From Fidelibacterota bacterium (GTDB taxonomy: Bacteria; Fidelibacterota; Marinisomatia; SCGC-AAA003-L08; TS1B11): a stretch of DNA of 64,000 bases. The stretch spans positions 1-64,000 of the forward strand of contig SCKI01000014.1 of the NCBI GenBank assembly GCA_004124295.1, given 5' to 3'. Under the pieces are notes generated by a model. That model was not told the origin of the DNA. It searched no databases and saw only the letters and a program-made list of their open reading frames with translations. Numbering within the stretch: position 1 is the first letter of the stretch; every line of letters starts with the position of its first letter. The position numbers and the translations under genes were made by a program. Below, in pieces: positions 1 to 8,598 of this stretch.

Positions 1-423
1 GCGCCGCAGCTCTCCTCCGCCGCGCAAGGACAGGTCGGCATCGTTAACGCGAAACGAATCTGGGCGGAAAACCAAAAATTCTGGGCCGACAAGCATCTTG
101 CCTTGGAACAGGAAATTATCTTCGCCAGCACTGGCGTCAAAAATCCAGGCGATCCGGCGGACAAGTACGTGGCGGCGTTCGCCGGCAGCGACATCGAAAC
201 GAATCCGCCCGCTACCAACGATGCCGTGGAAGCGCTGGGCGGAGTCTACAGCCGGCAAGTCGACCAGCTACCGCCGTCGGACGTCTTGGCAGAGATCGAC
301 CGGGAAATCGACTTCCAGAAATTGGAAGAAACGCTGTTGGAAGAAGGGATCCGGAAGTTCGCCGATCCCCAAAAAGCTTTGTTAAAACTGATCGGCGAGA
401 AGCGAGCGCTGCTGGTTTCCTGA
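1..423 (+). CDS. tal: Transaldolase, C-terminal part (5' end outside window)
   Basis: Frame 1 is open from the first base to TGA at 421-423, giving 140 residues. Transaldolase moves a dihydroxyacetone unit between sugar phosphates in the cytosolic pentose phosphate pathway. The visible part fits the family C-terminus: an ASTGVKNP segment (usually ASTSTKNP), then a TNPPAT segment matching the usual TMPPAT, then an [18 protein letters not shown]-type final helix. The Schiff-base lysine lies upstream, outside the window, so activity cannot be judged. An internal TTG at 103 is not the real start, because coding continues upstream of it. Fusion to another domain upstream cannot be excluded. Confidence 0.8.
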   Translation, partial: APQLSSAAQGQVGIVNAKRIWAENQKFWADKHLALEQEIIFASTGVKNPGDPADKYVAAFAGSDIETNPPATNDAVEALGGVYSRQVDQLPPSDVLAEIDREIDFQKLEETLLEEGIRKFADPQKALLKLIGEKRALLVS

Positions 424-518
424 TCGTGAAACGGCCATTGTAACAGGAACTACTCGACTGGCATTGCACCTTATGGCATTGCACCTTACTGACTGCTGAT
501 TGCTGACCGCTGGCTCTC

Positions 519-2969
519 CTACTTCCGGTAGATGATTTTGGCCGTCACCGGCTTCCCGTTGTCGACTTTGAGGGCCACAATATAGAGGCCGGAGGCCAGC
601 GGCAGGCCCCGGTTATCGAATGGCCGGAAGGTGTAGCTGGCTGAGTGGGCTTCCTGGCTGCCGGAGAGGAGGCGCTGCACCTCCCGTCCAAGGATATTGT
701 AGACCGTCAGCTCGGCCCTCCCCGGCGCCAGCAGCTGGATGGGGATGGTGGCGGAGAGACGGAAGGGATTGGGATAGATGGCCCCCAACGCATAGGTGAG
801 GGTGGCGCTGCTGCGGGTTGTGTCGATGCGGAAGAAGTTGGCGATACGGGCCATGAGGCTGTCCCGGGCGCTGGCGGGGTAGATGGTTTCGAAGCCGACG
901 GCCAGGTAGACCAGGCGGCCGATGGCGCTGCTGCTGCCGAACGAACCGGCGAAGCTGATGGCGGCCCCGGGAGGGGTCCCGGTGGTGATGCCTGAATAGG
1001 GAGCCAGCAGGGTCGCGCCGGCCCGGGGAGCGATGCCATCGGCCCGGCGGACGGCATAACTGCCCTGGGTGCCGTCGTCGAAATTGATGGCCGGCAGACC
1101 GCCGAAGATCGTGCCCGCTTCGGGGAGGAAAGCCTGCGCCCCGGCGGGACCCTCCAGACCACCGGCGGCATCGCCGAGAAAGACCGCCTTGAAGGTCTGT
1201 GCGTAGAACAGTGCATCGGAGGCGGACCCGGCGGCCACCAGATCGTAGCCGATTTCCGATCCCGAGACGAAGAGTTGCCCTCCCCCGGCCAGGTAGGTCG
1301 ATAACAGTTGCTGTTCGGTGCCGTTGAAGCTGGCCGTCCCGACACCTTCAGCGCCGGAAATCCAGATCACCACCTGATAGTTCGCCAGACCGACAACGCC
1401 GCCCCATATCGCTTCGCTGGAGGCCGCATCCAGGGCGTAGCCCAGCCGGGCCAGATGGGGGGCGTGGCGGCGGATGAAATCAAAGGTGTTGTTGACGCCG
1501 GCGGTGCGGTCGAAGCCGTTGACGATGAGCACCTGGGCCCGGGCAGCGCCAGTCGTGGCGGCCAGCACCTCCGTTAAGGGGCTGATACCGAGATCATTGA
1601 CGGCTGCCAGCCGCAGATAGACCAGCGTATCGGCCGGCAGTCCCAGGGCGGTGAACTGCGGCCCCACATAGCTGCCCTGGTAAATGAAATTGCCGCCATC
1701 AAGGCTGGTATGGAGTTCATATTCCGTCGCTCCCGGACCGGCAACGGTGATCTCAACGGCCCCGGCGGCACTGTTCCGGACGGCCCAGATAGACGGGCGC
1801 TGGGGTATGCCCGGCGGCCCGAACTGATCGGCCAGGGCGCCCCAGAGCTCGCTGCGGTCCCCATCGTAGCCCAGGGCCCACATGCCGACACCGGCCAGAT
1901 TGCTGCTCACCGCCAGTTGGTATTTGAGCGCCAGGGAGAGGGAATCATCGTACCAGACCTGCCGGTCGCCGCCACTGGCATAATTGAACCAGGGGGTGGA
2001 ACTGGCACCGTCCCACTGGCGGCCGTAGGTGGCGGCGTCATCAATCACCGTGGCATAAAGCCGTGCCGTGCCGGTCCCGGTGGTGGGGGCGTACTTGGCC
2101 GTGCCGGCGACGGGCCAGTCATAGCCGTAGTAGGGGATGCCGAGAATCAACTTGCTGCCGTCGCCGCCTGTTTTCGACAGGTAATCCCCGACGGTGAGGG
2201 TCACATTCCGGCTGTTCTGGGGCGAGGTTCCGGCGAGGGGGCTGACCGGTCCCGCCTCGGGGCCTTTGTCCCAGTGGTAATCGTAGGCCATGATGAACAG
2301 GCCGTCCACAATCTGCGCCAGGGCATTGATGTCCCAGGCATCGCCCCAATCCACCGCCGGGAGGGCGAGGGTGATGATGGCCCCCGGAAGGCGGGTGCGG
2401 AAGCTGTCGGCCAGGGCGGTCATGAAGGCCACCATGTTGGCCCGCTGGGCGGAGGGCAGGGCCTCGAAGTCGATATCGATGCCGTCGGCCCCGGCATTGC
2501 GCACCAGCGACAGCAGGTTGGAGATGGCCCGCTGGCGGTTGGCCGCGCTGCCCAGGAGGGCCGTCAGTTTGGCGCCGCCGAAAGCGATGGCGGTGAGTTT
2601 CACCTGCACCCCCCGGCTGTGGGCAAAGTTGACCAGCCCGCTGGCGGGCCAGTTATGGTCGTCGCCCAGCGTGCCGTCGTCATTCACGTCCACGCCGAAA
2701 AAGTTGATCTGGCTCAGCAGGTTATAGTCGAGATCGGGATAGCGGCCATATTCCCAATAGGGCAGGTAGCCGATAATGGTGTGGCTCGGCGCAACGGCCC
2801 GGGGCAGGGGCGCCGGCAGGGCGGTGGCCAGGCTGTCGATGCGGGCGTAGGGGATCACATCGGCGCGGTGGGCCAGATGCTCGCGGATATGGATGCCGGG
2901 CCGTTCCTGGGCCGCCAGAGGCAGGATCAGCAGCAGCAGGGCTAACTTGGGATGCCGGGTATTCCTCAT
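519..2969 (-). CDS. Secreted GH18 glycosidase with golvesin-like domain and T9SS-type tail
   Basis: 816 residues. The chosen ATG (2967-2969) begins a clear signal peptide (Arg/Lys, then a Leu-rich core ending near Ala20). A longer open frame to 3278 would overlap the next gene and adds no recognisable sequence. Residues 60-370 look like a family 18 barrel (chitinase/spore-hydrolase type), with the DxxDxDxE signature as DGIDIDFE at 162-169 and Glu169 as the predicted acid. A fibronectin-III-like segment and a roughly 200-residue golvesin/glutamine-amidotransferase-like domain follow. The last 80 residues are a FlgD/Por-type sorting tail (NPFRLSA, then YNILGREV). It is probably exported and attached at or released from the outer membrane. 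The substrate is unknown. Confidence 0.8.
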   Translation of the reverse strand: MRNTRHPKLALLLLILPLAAQERPGIHIREHLAHRADVIPYARIDSLATALPAPLPRAVAPSHTIIGYLPYWEYGRYPDLDYNLLSQINFFGVDVNDDGTLGDDHNWPASGLVNFAHSRGVQVKLTAIAFGGAKLTALLGSAANRQRAISNLLSLVRNAGADGIDIDFEALPSAQRANMVAFMTALADSFRTRLPGAIITLALPAVDWGDAWDINALAQIVDGLFIMAYDYHWDKGPEAGPVSPLAGTSPQNSRNVTLTVGDYLSKTGGDGSKLILGIPYYGYDWPVAGTAKYAPTTGTGTARLYATVIDDAATYGRQWDGASSTPWFNYASGGDRQVWYDDSLSLALKYQLAVSSNLAGVGMWALGYDGDRSELWGALADQFGPPGIPQRPSIWAVRNSAAGAVEITVAGPGATEYELHTSLDGGNFIYQGSYVGPQFTALGLPADTLVYLRLAAVNDLGISPLTEVLAATTGAARAQVLIVNGFDRTAGVNNTFDFIRRHAPHLARLGYALDAASSEAIWGGVVGLANYQVVIWISGAEGVGTASFNGTEQQLLSTYLAGGGQLFVSGSEIGYDLVAAGSASDALFYAQTFKAVFLGDAAGGLEGPAGAQAFLPEAGTIFGGLPAINFDDGTQGSYAVRRADGIAPRAGATLLAPYSGITTGTPPGAAISFAGSFGSSSAIGRLVYLAVGFETIYPASARDSLMARIANFFRIDTTRSSATLTYALGAIYPNPFRLSATIPIQLLAPGRAELTVYNILGREVQRLLSGSQEAHSASYTFRPFDNRGLPLASGLYIVALKVDNGKPVTAKIIYRK

Positions 2970-3052
2970 TCTCTGAGGCAATATACGATGGAGGGGATTG
3001 AACCGGAATAGCCGCTTCAGACTGAAAAAATATCTTGGGCGGAATCTACAGA

Positions 3053-3550
3053 TTAGCCCGATTTGACAAAAAGAAGTCTGGCAAATTGGATGGCGCTGTG
3101 AGCCAGCAGCCAATACAGGCCCGCCAGAAAAACGCCGCTTCGGCTGAGTGGCACCAAGCCTGCCGCAGCCATCAACTGCACACTGATATTCAGCGCATAA
3201 CCGATCAGGATAGCGGACAATAATGGTACATAAAACATATTGGGGTGCTTGCGCATGTAGCGGCGAGTCGGGTTCCATAGTACCGCCACAAACATAAGGG
3301 AGAACAGGCCCATGAGCAGGTTAGATAGTATCCATAGGCTAGGCTCTGTCATGCCCATCTGCTGAAACAGTACAGGAGTAAGAGCAAGAAACATGGCACC
3401 AAAGGATGCCAGAAGCAGCAATTTGATGCGGTAGCCTTCGAATGCAACATCGGCATCTTTCCAGCGTCCGAAAACTATCACGATGCCGCTGAAGCCCGCC
3501 AATGCCAATGCCAGTTCAGAAACGGTACCCAAGGGTTCCATGGTGTCCAT
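3053..3550 (-). CDS. Small membrane protein of unknown function
   Basis: 165 residues. The ATG at 3548-3550 is preceded by AAGGAGGAG at a good distance, so it is preferred over the longer frame starting at 3652. The protein has four to five hydrophobic segments: near residues 9-25, 38-62, 70-92, 105-125 and 130-155. I do not recognise a family. It lies 84 bp upstream of the GH18 gene on the same strand, but with its own ribosome binding site, so co-transcription is possible and not shown. Confidence 0.7.
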   Translation of the reverse strand: MDTMEPLGTVSELALALAGFSGIVIVFGRWKDADVAFEGYRIKLLLLASFGAMFLALTPVLFQQMGMTEPSLWILSNLLMGLFSLMFVAVLWNPTRRYMRKHPNMFYVPLLSAILIGYALNISVQLMAAAGLVPLSRSGVFLAGLYWLLAHSAIQFARLLFVKSG

Positions 3551-3684
3551 CCGCTCCTCCTTCAGGGCAGTCAGCGACCCCTGATCGAATCTAGTGATAA
3601 AATCTGCCGGGGTGTGTTCCGGTGACAGGTCCTGCGCAGACCTCGCTGTCATTCAGGCAGGATCGGGAATAGGCAGTAAGGGGC

Positions 3685-4209
3685 TCAGTCGGCGACGCGC
3701 ACCTTGAGGGCGTTGGACCGGAAAGTGCCCACCAGGAAGCGGCCGTCCGGCGCCAGGCGGCCTGCATGGACAATCTCCCCCAGCGTCTTTTGTTCGCGGG
3801 CGCTGGGCTCATGGATAAAAGTGACGGCAACGCTGTAAAGGGCGCCGGGCTGGAGATTGTACATGGCCTCCAGCGGGACCGGATACGAGCCCCGGTAACT
3901 GCCCCTCGGCGCGATGCAGATGATGGCATGTTCGCAGGGGTTGAACCCGGGGCGGGTACCCTGCAGCTCCCGGCCGCTGGCGTCGGTGACGGTCGGGTAG
4001 CTGTAGCGGAACAGGCAGGCGGGATCAAAGGTGAGCAACGGCTTTTGGGTGTTGTTCTTCACCCGGAAGTCGATGTTTACCTGGTCGCCGGCGGTGCGGT
4101 TCAGGCTGATGCTGAACGTGGCCCCGCTGTCGAAATAGCGATCGGGGCTGCGCTGCTGGAAGGGCGCCAGCAGGGCGAGGAGGACCAACAGTTGCATAAA
4201 CGCTGTCAT
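3685..4209 (-). CDS. Secreted protein of unknown function
   Basis: 174 residues. An N-terminal signal peptide (QLLVLLALLAPF) is followed by a beta-rich region that resembles an immunoglobulin-like fold. Three cysteines are visible, at about residues 65, 92 and 98, the latter two close together, so a disulphide is possible. Met1 (4209) and Met5 are both plausible starts and neither has a strong ribosome binding site. It points the same way as the two genes after it. No enzyme motif was seen. Confidence 0.65.
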   Translation of the reverse strand: MTAFMQLLVLLALLAPFQQRSPDRYFDSGATFSISLNRTAGDQVNIDFRVKNNTQKPLLTFDPACLFRYSYPTVTDASGRELQGTRPGFNPCEHAIICIAPRGSYRGSYPVPLEAMYNLQPGALYSVAVTFIHEPSAREQKTLGEIVHAGRLAPDGRFLVGTFRSNALKVRVAD

Positions 4210-4531
4210 AGGCGGAAGTTAATGGTTGGCGGAACGGTTGTAGTTGTTAGTTAATAGTCGTTAGTCGTTAATGATCAGCTTGCCCGGCGTAGCGAAGCAT
4301 AGCCGGGTCGTCAGCGATCAGGAGTCAGTCACCCTGAGGCTCTCGAAGGGTGGCAGTAGCAGTAGCAGTTGGCAGGGGGCAGTGGCAGTTGGCAGGGGCA
4401 GTTGGCCGCCACCACTCACCCCCCGACCCCCTCTCTCCGGAGAGAGGGGGAGTCTGGCCCTTCAGCCACTCTACGACTTCAGGATAAACTCTGCCGACCG
4501 GGGTGAGTGTAGCGGGAGCATCCAGCGTCCC
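4210..4531. repeat. Gene-free mosaic of short intergenic repeats
   Basis: 322 bp without a credible gene. It contains TTAGTTGTTAGT-type units, a CCCTGAGGCTCTCGAAGGG block, several GGCAGTTGGCAG units, and a palindromic CCCTCTCTCCGGAGAGAGGG. The same unit families recur between other genes in the window (5.5, 8.0, 8.6, 10.7, 39.6, 42.1 and 45.2 kb). No terminator with a clear U-tract was seen. Confidence 0.7.
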
Positions 4532-5509
4532 TCACTTCGCACCCCCTTGGCCCTTTCTCAATTCCTTGGCTATCCTGAAATGCTCATCCGCCTCTTCCTG
4601 CCGGCCATGCTTTTTAAGCAGAAGAGCCAGATTGTAATGGGCGTTGGTATCATCCGGGTCCAGGGTGATCGCTTTTTGAAACAAATCTTCTACGTCATCA
4701 GTGCGACCTAGGTCATCTAGCAGGATAGCCAGATTGTAATAGTAAGACGAAAAATCAGGGTCTAGTTTGATGGCTTCTCGGAATGCCTCCTCCGCCTCTT
4801 CGATTCGCCGTTGCTGCTTCAATAGTGCTCCCAGATTATTATGGGCTAGTGCGAACCCGGGCTCCAGAACAATTGCAGTTCGGTATGCATCTTCTGCCTC
4901 TTCAAAGCGCTCTTGGTCATGGAGCAGGATTCCCAGATTATTATAGGGCCAGGAGAAGCCGGGATCGGTTTCAATGGCCTTATCCAAATATACAACCGCT
5001 TGTTCATATGCGTTGAGATCCATGAATAGCATACCAATCCGACTCTCCAGGCTTGCCTTAACCCGTACATTAGCTGGGTTTAGGCCTAGTCCCTGATAGG
5101 CATATTGCAGTCCATCAGCAACATGCTTTTCTTTCCAAGCGTTGGTTGCCAGCAGCAGATAATCGGTAGCTGATTTTTGCGCAGGATCACGATCCTCGGC
5201 TGATTGAACGAGTGGTTCGTCGGCAATAGATGCCCGCCTTTCGTCCTCTACCAGGGACAGCGCTTCATTTATTTCGCTTTTAGAAGAGATGTGGCGATGC
5301 AGCCCTAGTTCCCCCCGTCTCCACACCAATTTTTCGATGGTATCCGGATTGACAGCCCCAAACATGATTAGGGCGACGGCAAAAAATAGGCTCCCACCAG
5401 CAAGGCCATTGCTATCAAAATATGCGAAATAGACGGCCAGGGCGATCAAAACTGCTGCAAAGAAAAACACCCATTTTTGTACAACGGTCATGTTCCTGCC
5501 AGTTGTCAT
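4532..5509 (-). CDS. Membrane-anchored TPR protein
   Basis: 325 residues. Two N-terminal membrane helices (about 10-28 and 38-52) are followed by a charged linker and about six tetratricopeptide repeats from residue 110 on. The best-formed repeats carry the Asn-Asn-Leu-Gly and Pro-Gly/Asp-Phe consensus (YNNLGILLHDQ, HNNLGALLKQ, YYNLAILLDD, HYNLALLLKK). TPRs bind other proteins, so a scaffold or assembly role at the inner membrane is likely, but the partner is unknown. Met1 lacks a ribosome binding site. Met7 at 5491 has GCAGGA just upstream and is an alternative start. Confidence 0.8.
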   Translation of the reverse strand: MTTGRNMTVVQKWVFFFAAVLIALAVYFAYFDSNGLAGGSLFFAVALIMFGAVNPDTIEKLVWRRGELGLHRHISSKSEINEALSLVEDERRASIADEPLVQSAEDRDPAQKSATDYLLLATNAWKEKHVADGLQYAYQGLGLNPANVRVKASLESRIGMLFMDLNAYEQAVVYLDKAIETDPGFSWPYNNLGILLHDQERFEEAEDAYRTAIVLEPGFALAHNNLGALLKQQRRIEEAEEAFREAIKLDPDFSSYYYNLAILLDDLGRTDDVEDLFQKAITLDPDDTNAHYNLALLLKKHGRQEEADEHFRIAKELRKGQGGAK

Positions 5510-5857
5510 ATTTTAATTTACTCAATAAGGCAACCCAATAATAGAGTGCATGGGGGGTTAGGGAGGCTTCCCGGGCGACCCTCAGCGGACATCAATCAGC
5601 CTTCAGCACTCAGCAGTCATTAATTCGATTTTCAATCATCATTTATCATTTATCAATTATCTTCCACCATCCTTCGTCCTTCGACAAGCTCAGGAGGCTC
5701 AGAATGACCGATGGCCGACGACTAACTACTAACAACTAACGACTAACCACTCCATGCCACTGCGACCCGCACCTGTCTGCTGCAGGAAAAGTGACCTGTC
5801 AATCCTTATGGTTATTCCCCCCGGCGGGGAGTAGCTTCGCCCAGCAATCAGGGGGAC
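5510..5857. repeat. Gene-free mosaic intergenic region
   Basis: About 350 bp of low-complexity units: CAGCACTCAGCAGTCA, TTATCATTTATCATTTATC, CCTTCGACAAGCTCAGG, and repeated ACTAACAACTAACGACTAAC. No gene or RNA was recognised. The far end (5795-5857) is open in the frame of the next gene but has no ATG, GTG or TTG. Confidence 0.65.
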
Positions 5858-5860
5858 ATC

Positions 5861-6457
5861 ATCGAAACGACCATCAAGCCCGATCCCAAGTACCTGACCA
5901 AGAATCTGGCCTACCACGTGACCGCCACGGTCATCATTGGCCTGGCGGTGCTCATTATCGGTGTCCTTTTCGCGACACTCGAGCCTGACAAGGAGATGGC
6001 ATTTGCTCTCTGGATCATATTTTTCAGCAGTCTGGGCATTACCTGGGCGCTGGTCTACCCGCTGACAACGCTGTGGATCCGCAACCTGAGCTACGTGATC
6101 AGCGCTGACCGGGTGACCCTCCACAAGGGCATCCTTACCAAGACCGAGCAGAATACCCCTTTCCGGGCCGTCACCGACTTCATCCTCGAGCGCACCCTGT
6201 TCGACCGCTGGCTGAACATCGGCTCGGTGAAAATCCAGACCGCCGGCCAGAGCCAGTCGTCCACCGGCTACGAGGGGGTCATGGCGGGCCTGCTGGAATA
6301 TGAGCGCTGGCACGGCGAGCTGCGGGATCGCATGCAGGCCATGCACGCCACGGCCGGCCCCCAGACAACGGGCGCGGATGCTGCCGAGGATGACCTGTTC
6401 CCGGCCATGCTGGCTGAACTCAAGGCCATCCGCAAAGCCCTGGAGGACCGAGGCTGA
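5861..6457 (+). CDS. Membrane protein with bacterial PH (bPH2, YdbT-like) domain
   Basis: Two adjacent N-terminal membrane helices are followed by a bPH2 fold (SYVISADRVTLHKGILTKTEQNTPFRAVTDFILER, split over residues 75-115) and a C-terminal coiled helix ending in LKAIRKALEDRG. The first canonical start, GTG at 5918, would cut into the first helix and drop the family-typical segment KPDPKYLTKNLAYH. That segment is encoded in frame just upstream, with no ATG/GTG/TTG back to the preceding stop at 5792. I therefore place the start at ATC 5861 (or 5858), just after GGGGGA. The start is uncertain; the body of the gene is secure. Confidence 0.7.
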   Translation: METTIKPDPKYLTKNLAYHVTATVIIGLAVLIIGVLFATLEPDKEMAFALWIIFFSSLGITWALVYPLTTLWIRNLSYVISADRVTLHKGILTKTEQNTPFRAVTDFILERTLFDRWLNIGSVKIQTAGQSQSSTGYEGVMAGLLEYERWHGELRDRMQAMHATAGPQTTGADAAEDDLFPAMLAELKAIRKALEDRG

Positions 6458-6462
6458 TCCTG

Positions 6463-6927
6463 ATGGCAGTCCGGGGCAGCAGGCCGCGGGACAGGGCGGT
6501 CCAGCGCGGCATGCCGGCGGCACGGCTGTGCCTGTTGCTGGGTCTGCTGGCCGCGGCTTGCGCCAGCGTGGACCCCGATCCCCAGGTTGAGGACGGCTAC
6601 TTGTTCGGGTATGACAGCCAGCCGGAGTTGAATTTCATTGCCGTGACCTCTGACACTGAGGTGCTGGCCCAGCTCGCTGCCCAGCTGGCCCTGCCTCTGG
6701 ACGAGCGGGCCCAGCACATCAACGGTGCCATCGAGCGCGGCGACGGCGGCCACAACCTCGACTGGAAATGGCACTTCCTTCCCGGGCAGTGGGCCCTGGC
6801 TGACCTGTCCATCGAAGTGTGCGACGGTACTCCCGATTCCCTGGACGCCGACCTGGGCTACTGGGTCGACAACATCGGCCGGTTCTGCCCCTGGGGCGCC
6901 AGGGTGCTGGAACGTCTGTACGACTAA
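6463..6927 (+). CDS. Lipoprotein with BP74-like domain
   Basis: 154 residues from ATG 6463, or 138 from Met17 at 6511. The lipobox LLAAAC puts the lipidated cysteine at residue 33. The rest closely follows the BP74-related domain (cyanobacterial homologues are often labelled calmodulin): LDERAQHINGAIERGDGGHN, then WKWHF, then an IEVCDGTPDSLDADLGYW segment and a final FCPWGARV. The function of this domain is unknown in bacteria. The start lies 6 bp past the PH-protein stop with CGAGG upstream, so the two genes are probably one transcript. Confidence 0.7.
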   Translation: MAVRGSRPRDRAVQRGMPAARLCLLLGLLAAACASVDPDPQVEDGYLFGYDSQPELNFIAVTSDTEVLAQLAAQLALPLDERAQHINGAIERGDGGHNLDWKWHFLPGQWALADLSIEVCDGTPDSLDADLGYWVDNIGRFCPWGARVLERLYD

Positions 6928-7010
6928 TCCCGTCCTATTTGCCAAGATATCCCGACCCCAAAAAACGGCGGAAACAGGTATTGTAAAGGGTGTCTGTCGG
7001 GCGATATATT

Positions 7011-7020
7011 TAAGTACTTA
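7011..7020. promoter_or_regulatory. Perfect palindrome TAAGTACTTA upstream of the MarR-GNAT gene
   Basis: A 10-bp perfect inverted repeat lies 36 bp before the ATG of the MarR-type regulator, inside an AT-rich stretch that stands out from its surroundings. MarR proteins bind palindromes and often repress their own gene, so this is a candidate autoregulatory operator. That role is inferred from position and symmetry only. Confidence 0.4.
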
Positions 7021-7055
7021 CATAATTGTGGAGCAGCACTGCCGGGGATGAGATA

Positions 7056-7997
7056 ATGGCAAACTTTTACAGCGAAAACGGGGTCACGGTATTGGGCAGC
7101 CGCCTGAGACAGATCAGCGAAAGGCTGACCCAGAATAATCGCACGATCTTCAAGGCTGAGGGGCTGGAGATGGAGCCGCGCTGGTTCCCGATCCTGACGA
7201 CACTGGCCCAGCGGGGCAGACTCCGGGCGGGTGAACTGGCCCGGCACATCCGCCAGTCCCATGCGGCCACAAGCCAGGTCGTAACGCAGCTTAAGCGCTC
7301 CAATCTGGTCACTGCTGTGGCAGACCCGCAGGACCGCCGCTCCAGCCTGCTGGAGCTCACCGCCAAGGGCCGGCGGATGGCCGCCAATGCGGGCCGGTTG
7401 TGCGTCGATGTATCCCTGGCGGCGGCTTCTCTGGTCGCAGACACGGGGCACGATCTGATGTCCATTCTCGAGGCCCTCGACCTGTCTCTGTCCGAGAGCG
7501 ATCTGGTGGAACGCCTGACCACCGTCCGTGGGGGGCGCCCGATTATCGTCGATTATGCCCCCCAGTATGCGGCTGCCTTCAGGGACCTCAACTACGCCTG
7601 GATCAATAAATATTTCGAGGTGGAGGCCACAGATATTGAGCAGCTGGACAATGCCGAGGAGGCGATTCTGCGGCCCGGGGGCGCCATATTAATCGCCCTG
7701 GTCTCCGGGGAGCCGCTGGGCGCCTGCGCGCTGGAGAGGCTGGCGACAGGCCGCTATGAGCTCTCCAAAATGGCCGTCGATCCGTCCGTCCAGGGCCAAG
7801 GCATTGGCTACCTTTTGGGGGCGGCCGTTATCCGGCGGGCCCGGCAACTGGGTGGCGAGACCCTGGAGCTGGAGACCAACAGCAGCCTGGCCCCGGCGAT
7901 CAACCTCTACCGTAAACTCGGCTTCGAGCAGATACCTGTCGGTGACACACCCTACAGCCGCTGCGATGTCAGGATGAAAATGGTGCTGCATAAATAG
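7056..7997 (+). CDS. MarR-family regulator fused to GNAT acetyltransferase
   Basis: 313 residues. ATG 7056 is preceded by GGGGATGAG; an in-frame start at 7026 is less likely. Residues 5-140 form a MarR winged helix: the recognition region reads SHAATSQVVTQLKRSNLV, followed by the DPQDRRSSLLELTAKGR wing typical of the family. Residues 155-313 are a GNAT fold, with an acetyl-CoA loop VDPSVQGQGIGYLLG (V-x-P-x-x-QGxGxG) and the closing NLYRKLGFEQIPV. Such fusions are known. The acetylation substrate and DNA targets are unknown here. A palindrome at 7011-7020 may be its own operator. Confidence 0.85.
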   Translation: MANFYSENGVTVLGSRLRQISERLTQNNRTIFKAEGLEMEPRWFPILTTLAQRGRLRAGELARHIRQSHAATSQVVTQLKRSNLVTAVADPQDRRSSLLELTAKGRRMAANAGRLCVDVSLAAASLVADTGHDLMSILEALDLSLSESDLVERLTTVRGGRPIIVDYAPQYAAAFRDLNYAWINKYFEVEATDIEQLDNAEEAILRPGGAILIALVSGEPLGACALERLATGRYELSKMAVDPSVQGQGIGYLLGAAVIRRARQLGGETLELETNSSLAPAINLYRKLGFEQIPVGDTPYSRCDVRMKMVLHK

Positions 7998-8166
7998 GGT
8001 TCGGCACTCAGCCGCCGGTCCCTAGTTCCCAGTCCTCAGCCTCTATCCTTCATCCTTCATCCTTCATCCTTCAAACGAGCTCAGGGCTGGCTTGGCGGTG
8101 CATCTTCCTCTTCATTTATCATTTTTCATTTATTCCTCATCCTTCATCCCCGACCTCTGCCAGCGT

Positions 8167-8172
8167 TAACTT
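8167..8172 (+). promoter_or_regulatory. Putative -10 element TAACTT before the pentapeptide gene
   Basis: TAACTTCCCC lies 61 bp before ATG 8233, with TTCATC 18 bp upstream as a weak -35. It matches the TAAnTT plus C-rich element seen before several other genes in this window. The region 7998-8166 is otherwise repetitive (CCTTCATCCTTCATC units). Confidence 0.35.
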
Positions 8173-8232
8173 CCCCTCCTGGATGGATGCCAGCCCGCCG
8201 GATGGAAATAAAAGGATGTGAAAGGAGATATC

Positions 8233-8598
8233 ATGAAAAGAGCGCCGGTCATCAGCCCCGAAAGCCCCAAAATGATTGATGACGAGATGTATATACTGTT
8301 GCGGGAGGAAAAAATCGCCGAGTTCAACGACCGCCGGCCCCGGGAGGGGACTTACGCCCTGTCGGGTCTGGACTTCCGTGGCCTGAACCTGCGGGGGCTG
8401 GATGTGGACGGCATCGACTTCTCCAACAGCTATTTCCGCCAGGCCGACCTTGCCGGTCTAAACCTGAGCAACTGCAATATGGAAGGGGCCAGCATTGGCG
8501 GCGCCAATATCTCCGGCGCTAAACTACCGGCCGAGTTGAGCGCGCAGGAAATCATCATGTCGCTGAAGTACGGCACCCGCTTGCGCTACGGCGCGTGA
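8233..8598 (+). CDS. Small pentapeptide-repeat protein
   Basis: 121 residues. ATG 8233 follows a strong AAAGGAGA, so it is preferred over GTG 8218. Residues 45-95 contain about ten pentapeptide units of the A(D/N)LxX class: LDFRG, LNLRG, LDVDG, IDFSN, SYFRQ, ADLAG, LNLSN, CNMEG, ASIGG, ANISG, AKLPA. This builds a right-handed beta-helix, usually a protein-binding surface. The N-terminal 40 residues are charged and the last 20 have no repeat. There is no signal peptide, so it is probably cytosolic. The partner is unknown. Confidence 0.8.
   Translation: MKRAPVISPESPKMIDDEMYILLREEKIAEFNDRRPREGTYALSGLDFRGLNLRGLDVDGIDFSNSYFRQADLAGLNLSNCNMEGASIGGANISGAKLPAELSAQEIIMSLKYGTRLRYGA

Noticed and set aside
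2970-3278. N-terminal extension of the GH18 gene to 3278
   Set aside because: It overlaps the small membrane-protein gene, which has a strong ribosome binding site, and would bury the signal peptide inside the protein.
7998-8166. CCTTCATC repeats as a CRISPR array
   Set aside because: Units are 7-8 bp, irregular and without unique spacers of constant length; no cas gene is near.
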